This document shows, in pieces, positions 55,046 to 62,479 of a DNA stretch of 64,000 nt. Source of the stretch: Erwinia pyri. GTDB taxonomy: Bacteria; Pseudomonadota; Gammaproteobacteria; Enterobacterales; Enterobacteriaceae. The notes under the pieces are model-generated. The model was not told the origin of the DNA. It saw only the letters and a program-made list of their open reading frames with translations, and made no database searches. Location of the stretch: contig NZ_CP132353.1 of assembly GCF_030758455.1 (NCBI RefSeq), positions 2,542,001 to 2,606,000 on the forward strand. The letters are read 5' to 3'. How positions within the stretch are numbered: the first letter of the stretch is position 1; every line of letters starts with the position of its first letter. A program made the position numbers and the translations under genes.

Positions 55046-55840
55046 TTATGCGGTTGTTGATGTGAGCATCAGGCGGATCAGTTCTTCAGATTTTGATGTG
55101 AAGAAATGAGGCTGGGTCTCTCTGGGGCTGTTTGGGTTCGTCACGTTCTTGGCGTATTGAAGCCCCTTAGTGGTGACGCACCAGAAGCTCTTCTGTCCGT
55201 TATTGGCTCTGCGTGAGTTGCTTGGCCGCGACATACGCTCTACCAGACCTAGTTTTTCCAGGCGCTTGTAAGCTTCACTTGTACTGACATCCAGGCGCTT
55301 ATCGCGAAGCAAAGTTGTCAGTGATGTGGTTGGCCTGCTTGAACCATCCTGTGAGCCTGCAGGCGCGTCAATCGCATACACCGGCATCATGTTGGGTAGC
55401 CCGGCGAAGTCCTGAAGTTTCTGGTAAGCGCCCAGCTTGGATGAGTTGGAGAAGTTCAGCATACGCGCTGCTGATTCAAGGAGTATCACACCAGCCTGAA
55501 TCTGGTCGGTCTTCTGGCTGACAGGTTGGCCGGTCGCCACGGCATCAAACGTTCTGATGACCTTCAGGTTGAAGGATGGGCTGATCCACATGGCATAGGC
55601 ATAAACCAGCTCCTTACAGACATATGTGCCCTGCTGGTTCCCTCCCCTGATTACTTCTACCGGGAGCGAGTTGCTTTTTTGCAACTCGGTTCTTAATTGC
55701 TCTGTCTGCTCATTGCGAAGCCAGAAGGCAGGTTTGTGCCTGGTTTCACCACCAGCTGCACGGTGTAAATCATTCAGGCAGTAACGCCCGTCTTTATCCT
55801 GACGTACAGAAATACCGTCAATTACGAGTAACTGATTCAT
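55046..55840 (-). CDS. KilA-N domain protein (antirepressor-like)
   Basis: The start is set at ATG 55840 (MNQLLVIDGISVRQDKDGRY), giving 264 residues. The KilA-N DNA-binding domain covers about 1-105 (RYCLNDLHRAAGGETRHKPA; ELVYAYAMWISPSFNLKVIR). A C-terminal winged-helix-like region (about 175-245; STSEAYKRLEKLGLVERMSR) follows. Such proteins act as phage antirepressors or regulators. It is separated from the AbiC-like gene by a 198-bp AT-rich gap (55841-56037) in which I see no gene. Confidence 0.85.
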   Translation of the reverse strand: MNQLLVIDGISVRQDKDGRYCLNDLHRAAGGETRHKPAFWLRNEQTEQLRTELQKSNSLPVEVIRGGNQQGTYVCKELVYAYAMWISPSFNLKVIRTFDAVATGQPVSQKTDQIQAGVILLESAARMLNFSNSSKLGAYQKLQDFAGLPNMMPVYAIDAPAGSQDGSSRPTTSLTTLLRDKRLDVSTSEAYKRLEKLGLVERMSRPSNSRRANNGQKSFWCVTTKGLQYAKNVTNPNSPRETQPHFFTSKSEELIRLMLTSTTA

Positions 55841-56037
55841 GATGCTCTCCCATTGATTTCTGACTGCCACCGTCTGCAAACGAATGACAATTCACTGGTT
55901 AAATGTACATGCTCAGATCGACCACTACAACCGCTTCTCCTCTGTTTTCGATTAAATTCTTTAATCCTGTCAACTTAACATGTTTTATTAAAAAATAACT
56001 TTTAAGACTTATACTCTTTAATAATTATAAAACATAT

Positions 56038-56904
56038 CTAGGAAGCTAAAATATTGTTTAACTGGTTAAATTCCCTCAATAAATCTTTAGGGTTATATGA
56101 GGTATTCTCTCCAAAGGCAATTGGGTCCAAAAGTAAAACATGATATTTACTCATCAACTTATTAATTGGCATGTTATCGAAAATACTATATTCATATATA
56201 TACTTTTCGAATTTTATCCCATCCACATCAAAAATATTATAAAACAATAACAGAAGCTCGTAGTTAGATATTTGCGCCCTCACTATTTTTGCATATGCTA
56301 GTTTTTCGCAATCTTTGATATCAGACTCGTAAATGTATTTAAAAATATTATAAAGAAACCTAAAATAGTGACCTAAGTTGATAGCAATGTGCTTCCCCTG
56401 CTTAGAGTAACTTTCATTGATATGGATGTACATATCTGAAAGTGATTCATAATTTCTAGTCTCAACCTTTTTATTAATATCATTAACAGTGAGTTCATAA
56501 ATAAGCTTAAAACTTGACCGCCCTTGTCTAACTGGATCTTCGCCCTCCTCAGGATTCACCTTTCTCACGTGTATAGCAGAAATGACATCCTGCAACAATG
56601 AAAGCATCTGAAAGAGATTGTTTTCAAAGCTTTGTTTGGTTGTAAAATAAACTTGCTTCTGTGTAAAGCTCTCTGAATGCTTAAAAGCTTCAGCTTGCAT
56701 AATTAGGGAATATGAAACCCCCAGAAATGCTAATACTGAAAAAATCGATGTAAGCATCCCCCATGAGTCGCCAAAGGTACCCAAACTATCTTTATCAATA
56801 CCATTGAAAGGCCAAATGCCATCTGTTAGAGCACAAAAATAATACACTACTATAAGTATAAATATTGAAAGCATAGCTAACAGTAATCTCAGTCTTTTAC
56901 GCAT
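56038..56904 (-). CDS. putAbiC-family abortive-infection-like membrane protein
   Basis: The start is at ATG 56904, which overlaps the rusA stop as TAATG, giving 288 residues; a longer frame runs back into rusA. Two N-terminal hydrophobic helices (LLAMLSIFILIVVYYFCA; WGMLTSIFSVLAFLGVSYSL) are followed by a helical domain with the family pattern NNLFQMLSLLQDVISAI, HYFRFLYNIFKYIY and IVRAQISNYELLLLFYN. This pattern is the putative phage abortive infection (AbiC-like) family. AT content is far above its neighbours, so it is an acquired cargo gene, likely defending the lysogen against other phages. Confidence 0.82.
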   Translation of the reverse strand: MRKRLRLLLAMLSIFILIVVYYFCALTDGIWPFNGIDKDSLGTFGDSWGMLTSIFSVLAFLGVSYSLIMQAEAFKHSESFTQKQVYFTTKQSFENNLFQMLSLLQDVISAIHVRKVNPEEGEDPVRQGRSSFKLIYELTVNDINKKVETRNYESLSDMYIHINESYSKQGKHIAINLGHYFRFLYNIFKYIYESDIKDCEKLAYAKIVRAQISNYELLLLFYNIFDVDGIKFEKYIYEYSIFDNMPINKLMSKYHVLLLDPIAFGENTSYNPKDLLREFNQLNNILAS

Positions 56905-57269
56905 TACATTCTTCCTTTTGAGTAGCTTTTGATTATCACTACTGCTTTGCCATTTGGCAATAAGTCTCCCCATTCGACAGTCATCCGCTTAATCTGGCTG
57001 TCATCAGCCCATACTCCTGCGTGCGTCATACTGTCGAACAGCACCTTCTGGAAGTTGTCCAGATCACGCTTAGCGCGGGTCGGAGGATAAAGGATGACGT
57101 GAATATCAATCTCATGAGTGATTGGCTGTGGACGGCGCTTAAGCTGTTCCATTACTGCGCCAATAGCATTCACCCGGTAGGTGCGCCCTCTTGCGCTTAT
57201 TAGCATGCCCTTCCCTGTGGCACGCCAGTAACCGTTTACGCTGGGTGGGAATGGTAATGTCAGCTTCAA
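56904..57269 (-). CDS. rusA: RusA-family Holliday junction resolvase
   Basis: A 121-residue RusA endonuclease, the family's usual size (120). The acidic catalytic residues are D69, D71 (RAKRDLDNFQKVL) and D90 (GVWADDSQIKRM). It resolves four-way junctions during phage recombination or packaging. It overlaps the upstream methyltransferase by four bases and the AbiC-like gene by one base of the stop. Confidence 0.93.
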   Translation of the reverse strand: MKLTLPFPPSVNGYWRATGKGMLISARGRTYRVNAIGAVMEQLKRRPQPITHEIDIHVILYPPTRAKRDLDNFQKVLFDSMTHAGVWADDSQIKRMTVEWGDLLPNGKAVVIIKSYSKGRM

Positions 57270-57586
57270 GCAACCCTCCCCGGCACCAACTGGATGCTGT
57301 TCTCACACTCATTGCCCCAGATATCCCATCCCTCTGACGGACGCCGGGAGAAAAGTTCTATGTGCGAGACATCGCCATAAAGCTCTTCAAGCCTGAATCT
57401 GGCCTCTTCAACGTGCGTTCCGGTGTACCACATCACCAGCACTGAGTTATCTTCAGCAAGCTCCCACACGGGGGGCCTCTTCAGGTCTGTCAGGTTCATT
57501 GTGCTGTAGTGGCCATCCGCAGCACCCCGGCTGATTGTGTTGCCGTACTGCCACGGCGGATCAGCGTATATCAGGCCATATTTCAT
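57266..57586 (-). CDS. MT-A70-family adenine methyltransferase, apparently internally deleted
   Basis: A 106-residue frame; intact phage homologues are about 180-200. The start matches well, including the catalytic DPPW motif (LIYADPPWQYGNT) and VLVMWYTGTH, and the end matches well too (LEELYGDVSHIELFSRRPSE; GWDIWGNECENS). They are joined directly at about residue 60, where the usual 70-90 residue middle is missing. The frame is kept. It is probably a non-functional or altered remnant of an N6-adenine methyltransferase, kept for translational coupling with rusA. The deletion is inferred from remembered family members. Confidence 0.65.
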   Translation of the reverse strand: MKYGLIYADPPWQYGNTISRGAADGHYSTMNLTDLKRPPVWELAEDNSVLVMWYTGTHVEEARFRLEELYGDVSHIELFSRRPSEGWDIWGNECENSIQLVPGRVA

Positions 57587-58893
57587 TTGGACACCTTTGC
57601 TGAAAGCTCAGAGATAACTGACTTAACCGCTGAACGAAGCGTTCTGATATTGGTCCAGGTGGCGCTCAATGTGCAGTCCAGGAGACTCAGATAATCCGGT
57701 ACCGAACCGATGTCTGCCCTGTTCTCCAGGTAAACTGTATTGAAGCGCTGGAACATCTCTTCCTGAACTTCTTCGGCGGCGTATTTACCGTTTACCCAAG
57801 TGCGCAGTTCGCTGGAAGAGAAATAGCTTTTTGCCAACTCTACTGCTTTGCGGATCGTCTCTGCCGGTACAACAACCAGCTCTGGCTGCTCCAGAGAATC
57901 AGAAGCCCATGAGTGTGCATACTTCGATTCGCTGAACGTGAAGGTTTCTTTGTCGCCGAACGCGGCCGCCGCACACGCCCACACCTGTATTCCGCTCTGC
58001 TGGATAATCTGCTCTTTCACAAGCGGAATCTCCGGGGCTGGCTCAGCCTGTTCTGTGTGCTCAACTACAGGAGATTCATCCCCCTTAACGCCTTTGCGGT
58101 AATCAGCCAGGATAGCGGCGATCTCATCCACCAGCTCTTCACGGACTACCAGCGATTTGCAGCCTCCTGACATCAGGCCAACTTCAGCATCTACCAGCAA
58201 CTCACACAGGCGGCGGGCTTTAATGGCGCTGAATTGCGGCATGGCTGCTGCTTTGGTCAGTTTCTTCTTGCCGGCGGCTTTGGCCTTGGCCAGCTGTTCT
58301 TCAGCAACCGCGCCAGCTTTCGTGCCGAACTCGCGGGACATTGAAACCGCAGTCGTCGCGGCAACCTCACCCGAACGCACCATGCCGATCAGCTCGTCGC
58401 CACACTCCAGCAGCTGAAGGTGATGCTCAACGTCAGCAACCGAGCGTTTCACCTTTTTGGCAATCTCCGCTTCAGTCCAGCCCTGGTTCATCAGGCGCTG
58501 ATAAGCAGCTGCACGTTCCAGTGGTAACAGCGCACGTCCCTGAGAACTGGTAACCATCAGCGCAATGCGATCGGCTTCAGTACCCTTAGCGTCTTTGCAC
58601 TCCAGACGGGCAACTTCATGACCAGCCTCTGTTGCCATCACTGCGCCGTAATAGCGGTGGTGACCGTCGATAATCTTCAGGCCCTGCTCAGTGACCTGCA
58701 CGATCAGTGCCGGGACTTCCTCTCCTGCAATTAACGCATCACGGAATTCTTCTACGTGCTGCTGATCGATGTCACGGACGTTGTAGCCGGGCTCAACGTA
58801 AAACTCTTTCAGACCTGCGTAATAGGTTTTGCGTGGCACGATGTCAGTTGCCGATTCTTCGCGGTTTTTGTGAATTACTGAAAGTGACGTCAT
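57583..58893 (-). CDS. ParB-like nuclease-domain protein
   Basis: A 436-residue protein. The N-terminal half has a ParB/Srx domain (about 30-120; KIIDGHHRYYGAVMATEAGH) and a ParB-type HTH (WTEAEIAKKVKRSVADVEHH). Basic KKKLTKAAA follows, then an unrecognised C-terminal half. Such genes are common in the replication region of lambdoid phages and may aid replication or hinder host nucleases. Its start overlaps the 40-residue membrane ORF (ATGA). Confidence 0.85.
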   Translation of the reverse strand: MTSLSVIHKNREESATDIVPRKTYYAGLKEFYVEPGYNVRDIDQQHVEEFRDALIAGEEVPALIVQVTEQGLKIIDGHHRYYGAVMATEAGHEVARLECKDAKGTEADRIALMVTSSQGRALLPLERAAAYQRLMNQGWTEAEIAKKVKRSVADVEHHLQLLECGDELIGMVRSGEVAATTAVSMSREFGTKAGAVAEEQLAKAKAAGKKKLTKAAAMPQFSAIKARRLCELLVDAEVGLMSGGCKSLVVREELVDEIAAILADYRKGVKGDESPVVEHTEQAEPAPEIPLVKEQIIQQSGIQVWACAAAAFGDKETFTFSESKYAHSWASDSLEQPELVVVPAETIRKAVELAKSYFSSSELRTWVNGKYAAEEVQEEMFQRFNTVYLENRADIGSVPDYLSLLDCTLSATWTNIRTLRSAVKSVISELSAKVSK

Positions 58894-59012
58894 TTGCTTA
58901 CCATCTCCGTAGCCAGGGCCAGTACCAGCAGCGCAATCAGAACTACCGCAGTGCGGATGCCGTGATAAAAAATTTTGTTATGAGAGAAATGCTCTTTCAG
59001 ACGGGTTTTCAT
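58890..59012 (-). CDS. 40-residue single-helix membrane protein
   Basis: A short frame with a very strong ribosome site (GGAGGGATTC before ATG 59012). It begins MKTRLKEHFSHNKIFYHGIR and has one hydrophobic helix, TAVVLIALLVLALATEM. Both ends overlap neighbours by four bases (ATGA), which strongly supports translation. Function unknown; small toxin-like or regulatory membrane peptides of this shape are common in phage early operons. Confidence 0.65.
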   Translation of the reverse strand: MKTRLKEHFSHNKIFYHGIRTAVVLIALLVLALATEMVSK

Positions 59013-59455
59013 GAATCCCTCCAGAGGTCTGCTACCGGAGAGCTGTAGACCCGGATGCCAGGCGTGTCATAAGCAATCCCGATCTGCCCACAACTGATGC
59101 AGTACTCACGGCGGGCAGTAGCTTTGTCGCGCGCCTCTTCGTTATTCGTGGAGTCCATTGCCAGTAACCATTCACGGGCAGCGCGGCGCCATAAACCACG
59201 TTTCTCCAGTTCAACCGCTTTCGCACGGTGCGCTTCGTACTTCATGCCCAGGGTAGCCCGATCAGACTCCAGTGGGAGGCGGTAGAAAAACGGATGGGCT
59301 TTCTGCGCATAACGGACAACGATTTCCTGCGTGTACAGCTCACTCATGAGGGGCTGAACCAGGCGACGTGGAATGCCTGCACCATCTGCAATCTGTGTTG
59401 ACGTGCAACCAGGGTTTTTGCGAATAAACTCAATAGCCATTTCACGAATATTCAT
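59009..59455 (-). CDS. PerC-like regulatory protein with N-terminal winged helix
   Basis: A 148-residue protein. Residues 1-60 form a winged helix-turn-helix (FIRKNPGCTSTQIADGAGIP), and about 75-120 match the PerC-type segment (AVELEKRGLWRRAAREWLLA; TARREYCISCG). PerC-like proteins in prophages activate virulence or fimbrial genes in E. coli, so host-gene regulation is possible. It sits between the O-like initiator and the small membrane ORF, overlapping both. Confidence 0.75.
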   Translation of the reverse strand: MNIREMAIEFIRKNPGCTSTQIADGAGIPRRLVQPLMSELYTQEIVVRYAQKAHPFFYRLPLESDRATLGMKYEAHRAKAVELEKRGLWRRAAREWLLAMDSTNNEEARDKATARREYCISCGQIGIAYDTPGIRVYSSPVADLWRDS

Positions 59456-60486
59456 GCTGCGTTACTCCCGGAGGTGCGCTGAGCGCAGTCTTTCCAGATA
59501 CTGTTCCAGCGACTGACGGCGAAGCTTGCGTTCATGGACCGGACGCCCGCCCTGCTGGCTTCAGCCTTGACCTTCTCTTCCAGTGGGCTTGGGTTCCTGA
59601 GCGGTTTACCACTCCCGATGAACCGGCGATAAGCAGCGTCCCGTTCGGTATGGTCAGCTCTTACGCCACCCATAGTCACTCCGTTCTCACGCACCCACTC
59701 GCCGTTAACGCACTTCGGACGGCCAGCCTCAATCCAGCGCTTTGCACCTGTCAGGTACCCTGGGAATTTGGTTGGCTGGAACATCGTCACTGGCCGGAGG
59801 AATTCAGCCATCTTCAGGTCCTGAGCCCATTTGGCATTCAGGTAATCGGTAGTCTCAATCAGCTCGTCAACGGTGAACCCTTCAGCCAGGCGGGCACGGA
59901 TGTTCTCAAGCGAGGACTTGCTGACCTGATAGCGTGAACCCGTTACCTGGTTGAGATGGGTTAAAACCTGCTTAGCCATGTCAGTCAAAACCACTTCAGG
60001 GTCGGTCTGCGCAGCAGGCTGATAGGAAGTCTTTTTATCTGATGGTTCATGTTTTGAATTTACTAACGGATCGCCCCCAGATTTCAGAGGGTCAAAACCT
60101 GTTTCACGCATTGATTCCGACGGGTCAGAATTTGAGGCTTCATATTTTGATGCGTCAGATTCTGAGGCGTCAGATTCGAGCGCATGAACTTTTGACGCTG
60201 CAGCACGGAGCATGGCAACATTCAGCTGGTAAACATTGGACGCGTTACGGTTACCCTGGCGGCGCTGGCGGCGGCTTAACCATCCAGCCTTGACCAGTTT
60301 GCCGATCGCATTACGGACAGTGCTCTCACCCGCCCCAATCTGACGGGCAATAGTCGTTACGCTGGGCCAGCAAACGCCTTCGTCATTACACCAGTCAGCC
60401 AGTCGAGCCATGATCACTACCTCCGACAACTTCATACCAGACAAAGCGCAGCCGTCCCAAACGTATGCGGATAACTTAACGCTCAT
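59452..60486 (-). CDS. Phage replication initiator, O-like
   Basis: A 344-residue protein. The N-terminal winged helix (about 20-95) has MARLADWCNDEGVCWPSVTT and ESTVRNAIGKLVKAGWLSRR. A Ser/Asp/Glu-rich linker (about 100-130) is encoded by repeated DNA. The C-terminal domain (about 165-240; VLTHLNQVTGSRYQVSKSSL; FLRPVTMFQPTKFPGYL) is the conserved phage replication domain. Like lambda O, it should bind its own origin inside the gene. No helicase or DnaC-like gene follows; the PerC-like gene takes that place. Confidence 0.87.
   Translation of the reverse strand: MSVKLSAYVWDGCALSGMKLSEVVIMARLADWCNDEGVCWPSVTTIARQIGAGESTVRNAIGKLVKAGWLSRRQRRQGNRNASNVYQLNVAMLRAAASKVHALESDASESDASKYEASNSDPSESMRETGFDPLKSGGDPLVNSKHEPSDKKTSYQPAAQTDPEVVLTDMAKQVLTHLNQVTGSRYQVSKSSLENIRARLAEGFTVDELIETTDYLNAKWAQDLKMAEFLRPVTMFQPTKFPGYLTGAKRWIEAGRPKCVNGEWVRENGVTMGGVRADHTERDAAYRRFIGSGKPLRNPSPLEEKVKAEASRAGVRSMNASFAVSRWNSIWKDCAQRTSGSNAA
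60118..60192 (-). other. Candidate replication origin: 15-bp iterons inside the initiator gene
   Basis: Four 15-bp units in tandem: CGACGGGTCAGAATT (60118), TGAGGCTTCATATTT (60133), TGATGCGTCAGATTC (60148), TGAGGCGTCAGATTC (60163), with a weaker fifth after them. The last two differ at one position. Lambda's origin likewise consists of iterons inside O. The repeats encode the Ser/Asp-rich linker. Confidence 0.6.
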
Positions 60487-60659
60487 AGAACCCTCTTGAA
60501 TCGCTTGATGAATCTGTCGACCGGGTAAGTAAGCTCGTGGGGATAACCTTCCCGCGTGTAGATAACTGCGTTGTTTTGCTTGTCCCAGCGAATGACGGTG
60601 ACCAGAACGCCACGGTGATCGCGATAAACACGGTTGAGGTTCTGACTGTCTTCATTCAC
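60483..60659 (-). CDS. DUF4222 small phage protein (GTG start)
   Basis: A 58-residue protein starting at GTG 60659, which overlaps the upstream stop as GTGA; its own stop overlaps the initiator start as ATGA. The sequence RVYRDHRGVLVTVIRWDKQN and YTREGYPHELTYPVDRFIKR matches the DUF4222 pattern of lambdoid phages. Function unknown. Confidence 0.75.
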   Translation of the reverse strand: MNEDSQNLNRVYRDHRGVLVTVIRWDKQNNAVIYTREGYPHELTYPVDRFIKRFKRVL

Positions 60660-60856
60660 GCCTTCCCCCGTGCCAGGTCGTTAAACTTCTTCCAGAACGA
60701 CTCCACATCTACCCGAGGCAAATCGTATTGGTAGTTGTTGAACGTCTCCTGACCAGCTATCTTGGCCACATAGACGAAACGGCACGGCATCTTGCCACCA
60801 GCCACACCAGACACACGCAATTGCGGAATGCCAGCTTTTACGAGTAAACTGTTCAT
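60656..60856 (-). CDS. Small hypothetical phage protein
   Basis: The start is set at ATG 60856 (MNSLLVKAGIPQLRVSGVAG), preceded by GGGAGA, giving 66 residues; the longer frame upstream overlaps the CII-like gene. It is basic and ends VESFWKKFNDLARGKA. Family not recognised. It is coupled to the DUF4222 gene by four bases. Confidence 0.55.
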   Translation of the reverse strand: MNSLLVKAGIPQLRVSGVAGGKMPCRFVYVAKIAGQETFNNYQYDLPRVDVESFWKKFNDLARGKA

Positions 60857-60878
60857 GTGTTGATCTCCCAAAGATTCT

Positions 60879-61403
60879 TCACACACCACGAGAGCCAGAG
60901 GCTGCAACCTGCTGGCTCTCAACTTTTCTGTTAGTTACCAATTCCAGCGCATCCGCCTGAACGCCATGTAATGCCGCCCATGCCAGAAAACCCTTCAGCG
61001 TGTACTTCACAGAATTCATTACCTGCTGGCTGATATGCTTCAGTTCCTGCTTATCAACCACGCCATCTTCTTCAGCATCGATCTTCGCCTGAGCAACCTT
61101 TCCCCGAGCCGCATCAGCACGAAGCTGGATGCTGAACAGTTCTACGTTGTCGATCTCATCTGGCAGAGGGTTATTAACCACCAGCATTCCGAACTGACCG
61201 GCGAAGTAATCAGCCAGGAACGGCTGGTTAACTACGTGCTGCATTTTGGCCAGCTGCTCCAGCGTGAAGAAGAGAGTCCCGTTCTTCATGTGCAGGCGAT
61301 TGTTAAACTCCGAGTAAGAAATACCCATCTGTTCAGCTATTTGCGCGTTAGTACCTGAGAACGCCTTGCACACCTGGATTACTAATTTCTGTAGATCCAC
61401 CAT
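60879..61403 (-). CDS. CII-like/YmfL-family transcriptional regulator
   Basis: The start is set at ATG 61403 (MVDLQKLVIQVCKAFSGTNA), preceded by GGTGAG, giving 174 residues. The HTH region is QIAEQMGISYSEFNNRLHMK, and the middle has ELFSIQLRADAARGKVAQAK. This is the YmfL/CII-like group found next to Cro in lambdoid prophages. It would activate establishment promoters, by analogy with CII. Confidence 0.78.
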   Translation of the reverse strand: MVDLQKLVIQVCKAFSGTNAQIAEQMGISYSEFNNRLHMKNGTLFFTLEQLAKMQHVVNQPFLADYFAGQFGMLVVNNPLPDEIDNVELFSIQLRADAARGKVAQAKIDAEEDGVVDKQELKHISQQVMNSVKYTLKGFLAWAALHGVQADALELVTNRKVESQQVAASGSRGV

Positions 61404-61425
61404 TTTACTCACCCTTTGGTAGTTA

Positions 61426-61629
61426 TCAGGCTTTAGCTGATCGGTTATTGTGCGTTGCATAGAGCTGTGGCTCATAACGCAGCGCTCCTTTAGTAATACG
61501 TTCGAGACGCATCGCCTGTTTTTCGGGAATTACCGCACCCCAGCGTGAAATTGCAGGGTGTTTAATACCTAAAGCATCGGCGGTTTTCACAACGCCACCG
61601 AAATGCTGAATGACAAGGTTTTTGTACAT
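61426..61629 (-). CDS. cro: Cro-like repressor
   Basis: A 67-residue single-domain DNA-binding protein; the HTH is GGVVKTADALGIKHPAISRW. It starts 30 bases downstream of the pR -10 and has an AGGAGACAT site. It is divergent from cI across the OR region, as Cro must be. Confidence 0.87.
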   Translation of the reverse strand: MYKNLVIQHFGGVVKTADALGIKHPAISRWGAVIPEKQAMRLERITKGALRYEPQLYATHNNRSAKA

Positions 61630-61656
61630 TTATGTCTCCTCTTTTGGAATCAGATG

Positions 61657-61685
61657 AAGGTAACAAAAGTTACCAAATTACGCAA
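61657..61685 (-). promoter_or_regulatory. pR promoter with embedded operator OR1
   Basis: On the minus strand, TTGCGT (61680-61685), a 17-base spacer and TACCTT (61657-61662). The palindrome GGTAACAAAAGTTACC (61659-61674) lies between the two boxes. A half-similar operator recurs at 61707. The arrangement is the same as at pL. Confidence 0.8.
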
Positions 61686-61706
61686 ACATCTTTTACATCG
61701 GAATCG

Positions 61707-61722
61707 CGTAACATTAGTTACA
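61707..61722 (+). promoter_or_regulatory. Second operator (OR) overlapping the cI start region
   Basis: CGTAACATTAGTTACA fits the GGTAACNNNNGTTACC plan with one change in each outer half-site position. It overlaps the first possible cI ATG (61722) and a TAGTTA -10 candidate paired with TTTACA at 61692-61697. CI bound here could switch its own promoter. Confidence 0.6.
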
Positions 61723-62381
61723 TGAAAACCGAGATGAATGACCGTATCAGACAGAGACGCACCCAACTGGACTACACACAGCAACAGTTGGCTAAGCTCT
61801 TAGGGGTTAGCCGTGTATCTGTAACCAAATGGGAGAACGGGAGTGTTAAACCGGCAGGTGAAAATCTTCACCATCTGGCAAAAGCGCTTACCTGTTCGCC
61901 AGAATGGTTGCTCTATGGAACGGGAGATCACATCAAGGACGATACAAGGCTAAAACCAATCACCCCGCCGATGATATCGGTGCCGGTAATATCTTCAGTT
62001 CAGGCCGGTGCCTGGACAGATTCATATGCGGCAGCCCGGCTGAGTGATGTAATCAGGTGGTGTTCTACGACTGTGAAGGTTTCTGATGATGCATTCGCGT
62101 TGGACGTCCGAGGCGAATCTATGACAAATCCCAATGGGTACCCAAGTATTCCGGAAGGCTCCACTGTTATCGTGGAACCAAACTATGGATCGTTCACTGA
62201 ACTCAACGGAAAGATTGTTGTTGCTGTGATTGATGGTAGTTCTGATGCAACGGTTAAGAAGATGGTCGTAGATGGGCCTTACCACTATCTGATGCCCCTA
62301 AACCCTAATTTTAAGCCTATTGAATGCGATAATTCCTGCAGGATTTTAGGAAAAGTAGTTCAAGTCCTTCAAGAGCTTTAA
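61722..62381 (+). CDS. cI: CI-like phage repressor (S24 peptidase)
   Basis: The frame is open from 61632, but the operator and promoter region lies there, so the start is 61722 or, if transcribed from the TAGTTA box, ATG 61734. From 61722 it has 219 residues: HTH at about 20-40 (QQLAKLLGVSRVSVTKWENG), autocleavage A95-G96 (VQAGAW), catalytic S133 (RGESM) and a Lys at 179/180 (TVKKMV). RecA-induced self-cleavage would induce the prophage. The message may be leaderless, as for lambda cI. Confidence 0.93.
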   Translation: MKTEMNDRIRQRRTQLDYTQQQLAKLLGVSRVSVTKWENGSVKPAGENLHHLAKALTCSPEWLLYGTGDHIKDDTRLKPITPPMISVPVISSVQAGAWTDSYAAARLSDVIRWCSTTVKVSDDAFALDVRGESMTNPNGYPSIPEGSTVIVEPNYGSFTELNGKIVVAVIDGSSDATVKKMVVDGPYHYLMPLNPNFKPIECDNSCRILGKVVQVLQEL

Positions 62382-62390
62382 CCTCCTCCT

Positions 62391-62416
62391 GCCCGCGAAT
62401 GCGGGTTTATTTTTGC
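62391..62416 (+). terminator. Intrinsic terminator of cI
   Basis: CCCGC - GAAT - GCGGG followed by TTTATTTTTG, about ten bases after the cI stop. Confidence 0.75.
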
Positions 62417-62423
62417 CCATTAA

Positions 62424-62439
62424 GGTAACTCCTGTTACC
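62424..62439. promoter_or_regulatory. OL operator (perfect palindrome)
   Basis: GGTAACTCCTGTTACC matches the OR1 half-sites exactly. It lies eight bases upstream of the pL -35. Confidence 0.8.
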
Positions 62440-62446
62440 AAAACTA

Positions 62447-62475
62447 TTGACACTCACTGTAACTTTAATTACCTT
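62447..62475 (+). promoter_or_regulatory. pL promoter with embedded operator
   Basis: TTGACA (62447-62452), a 17-base spacer and TACCTT (62470-62475). TGTAACTTTAATTACC (62458-62473) sits between the boxes at the same distance from the -35 as OR1 does in pR. Confidence 0.8.
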
Positions 62476-62479
62476 AAGT

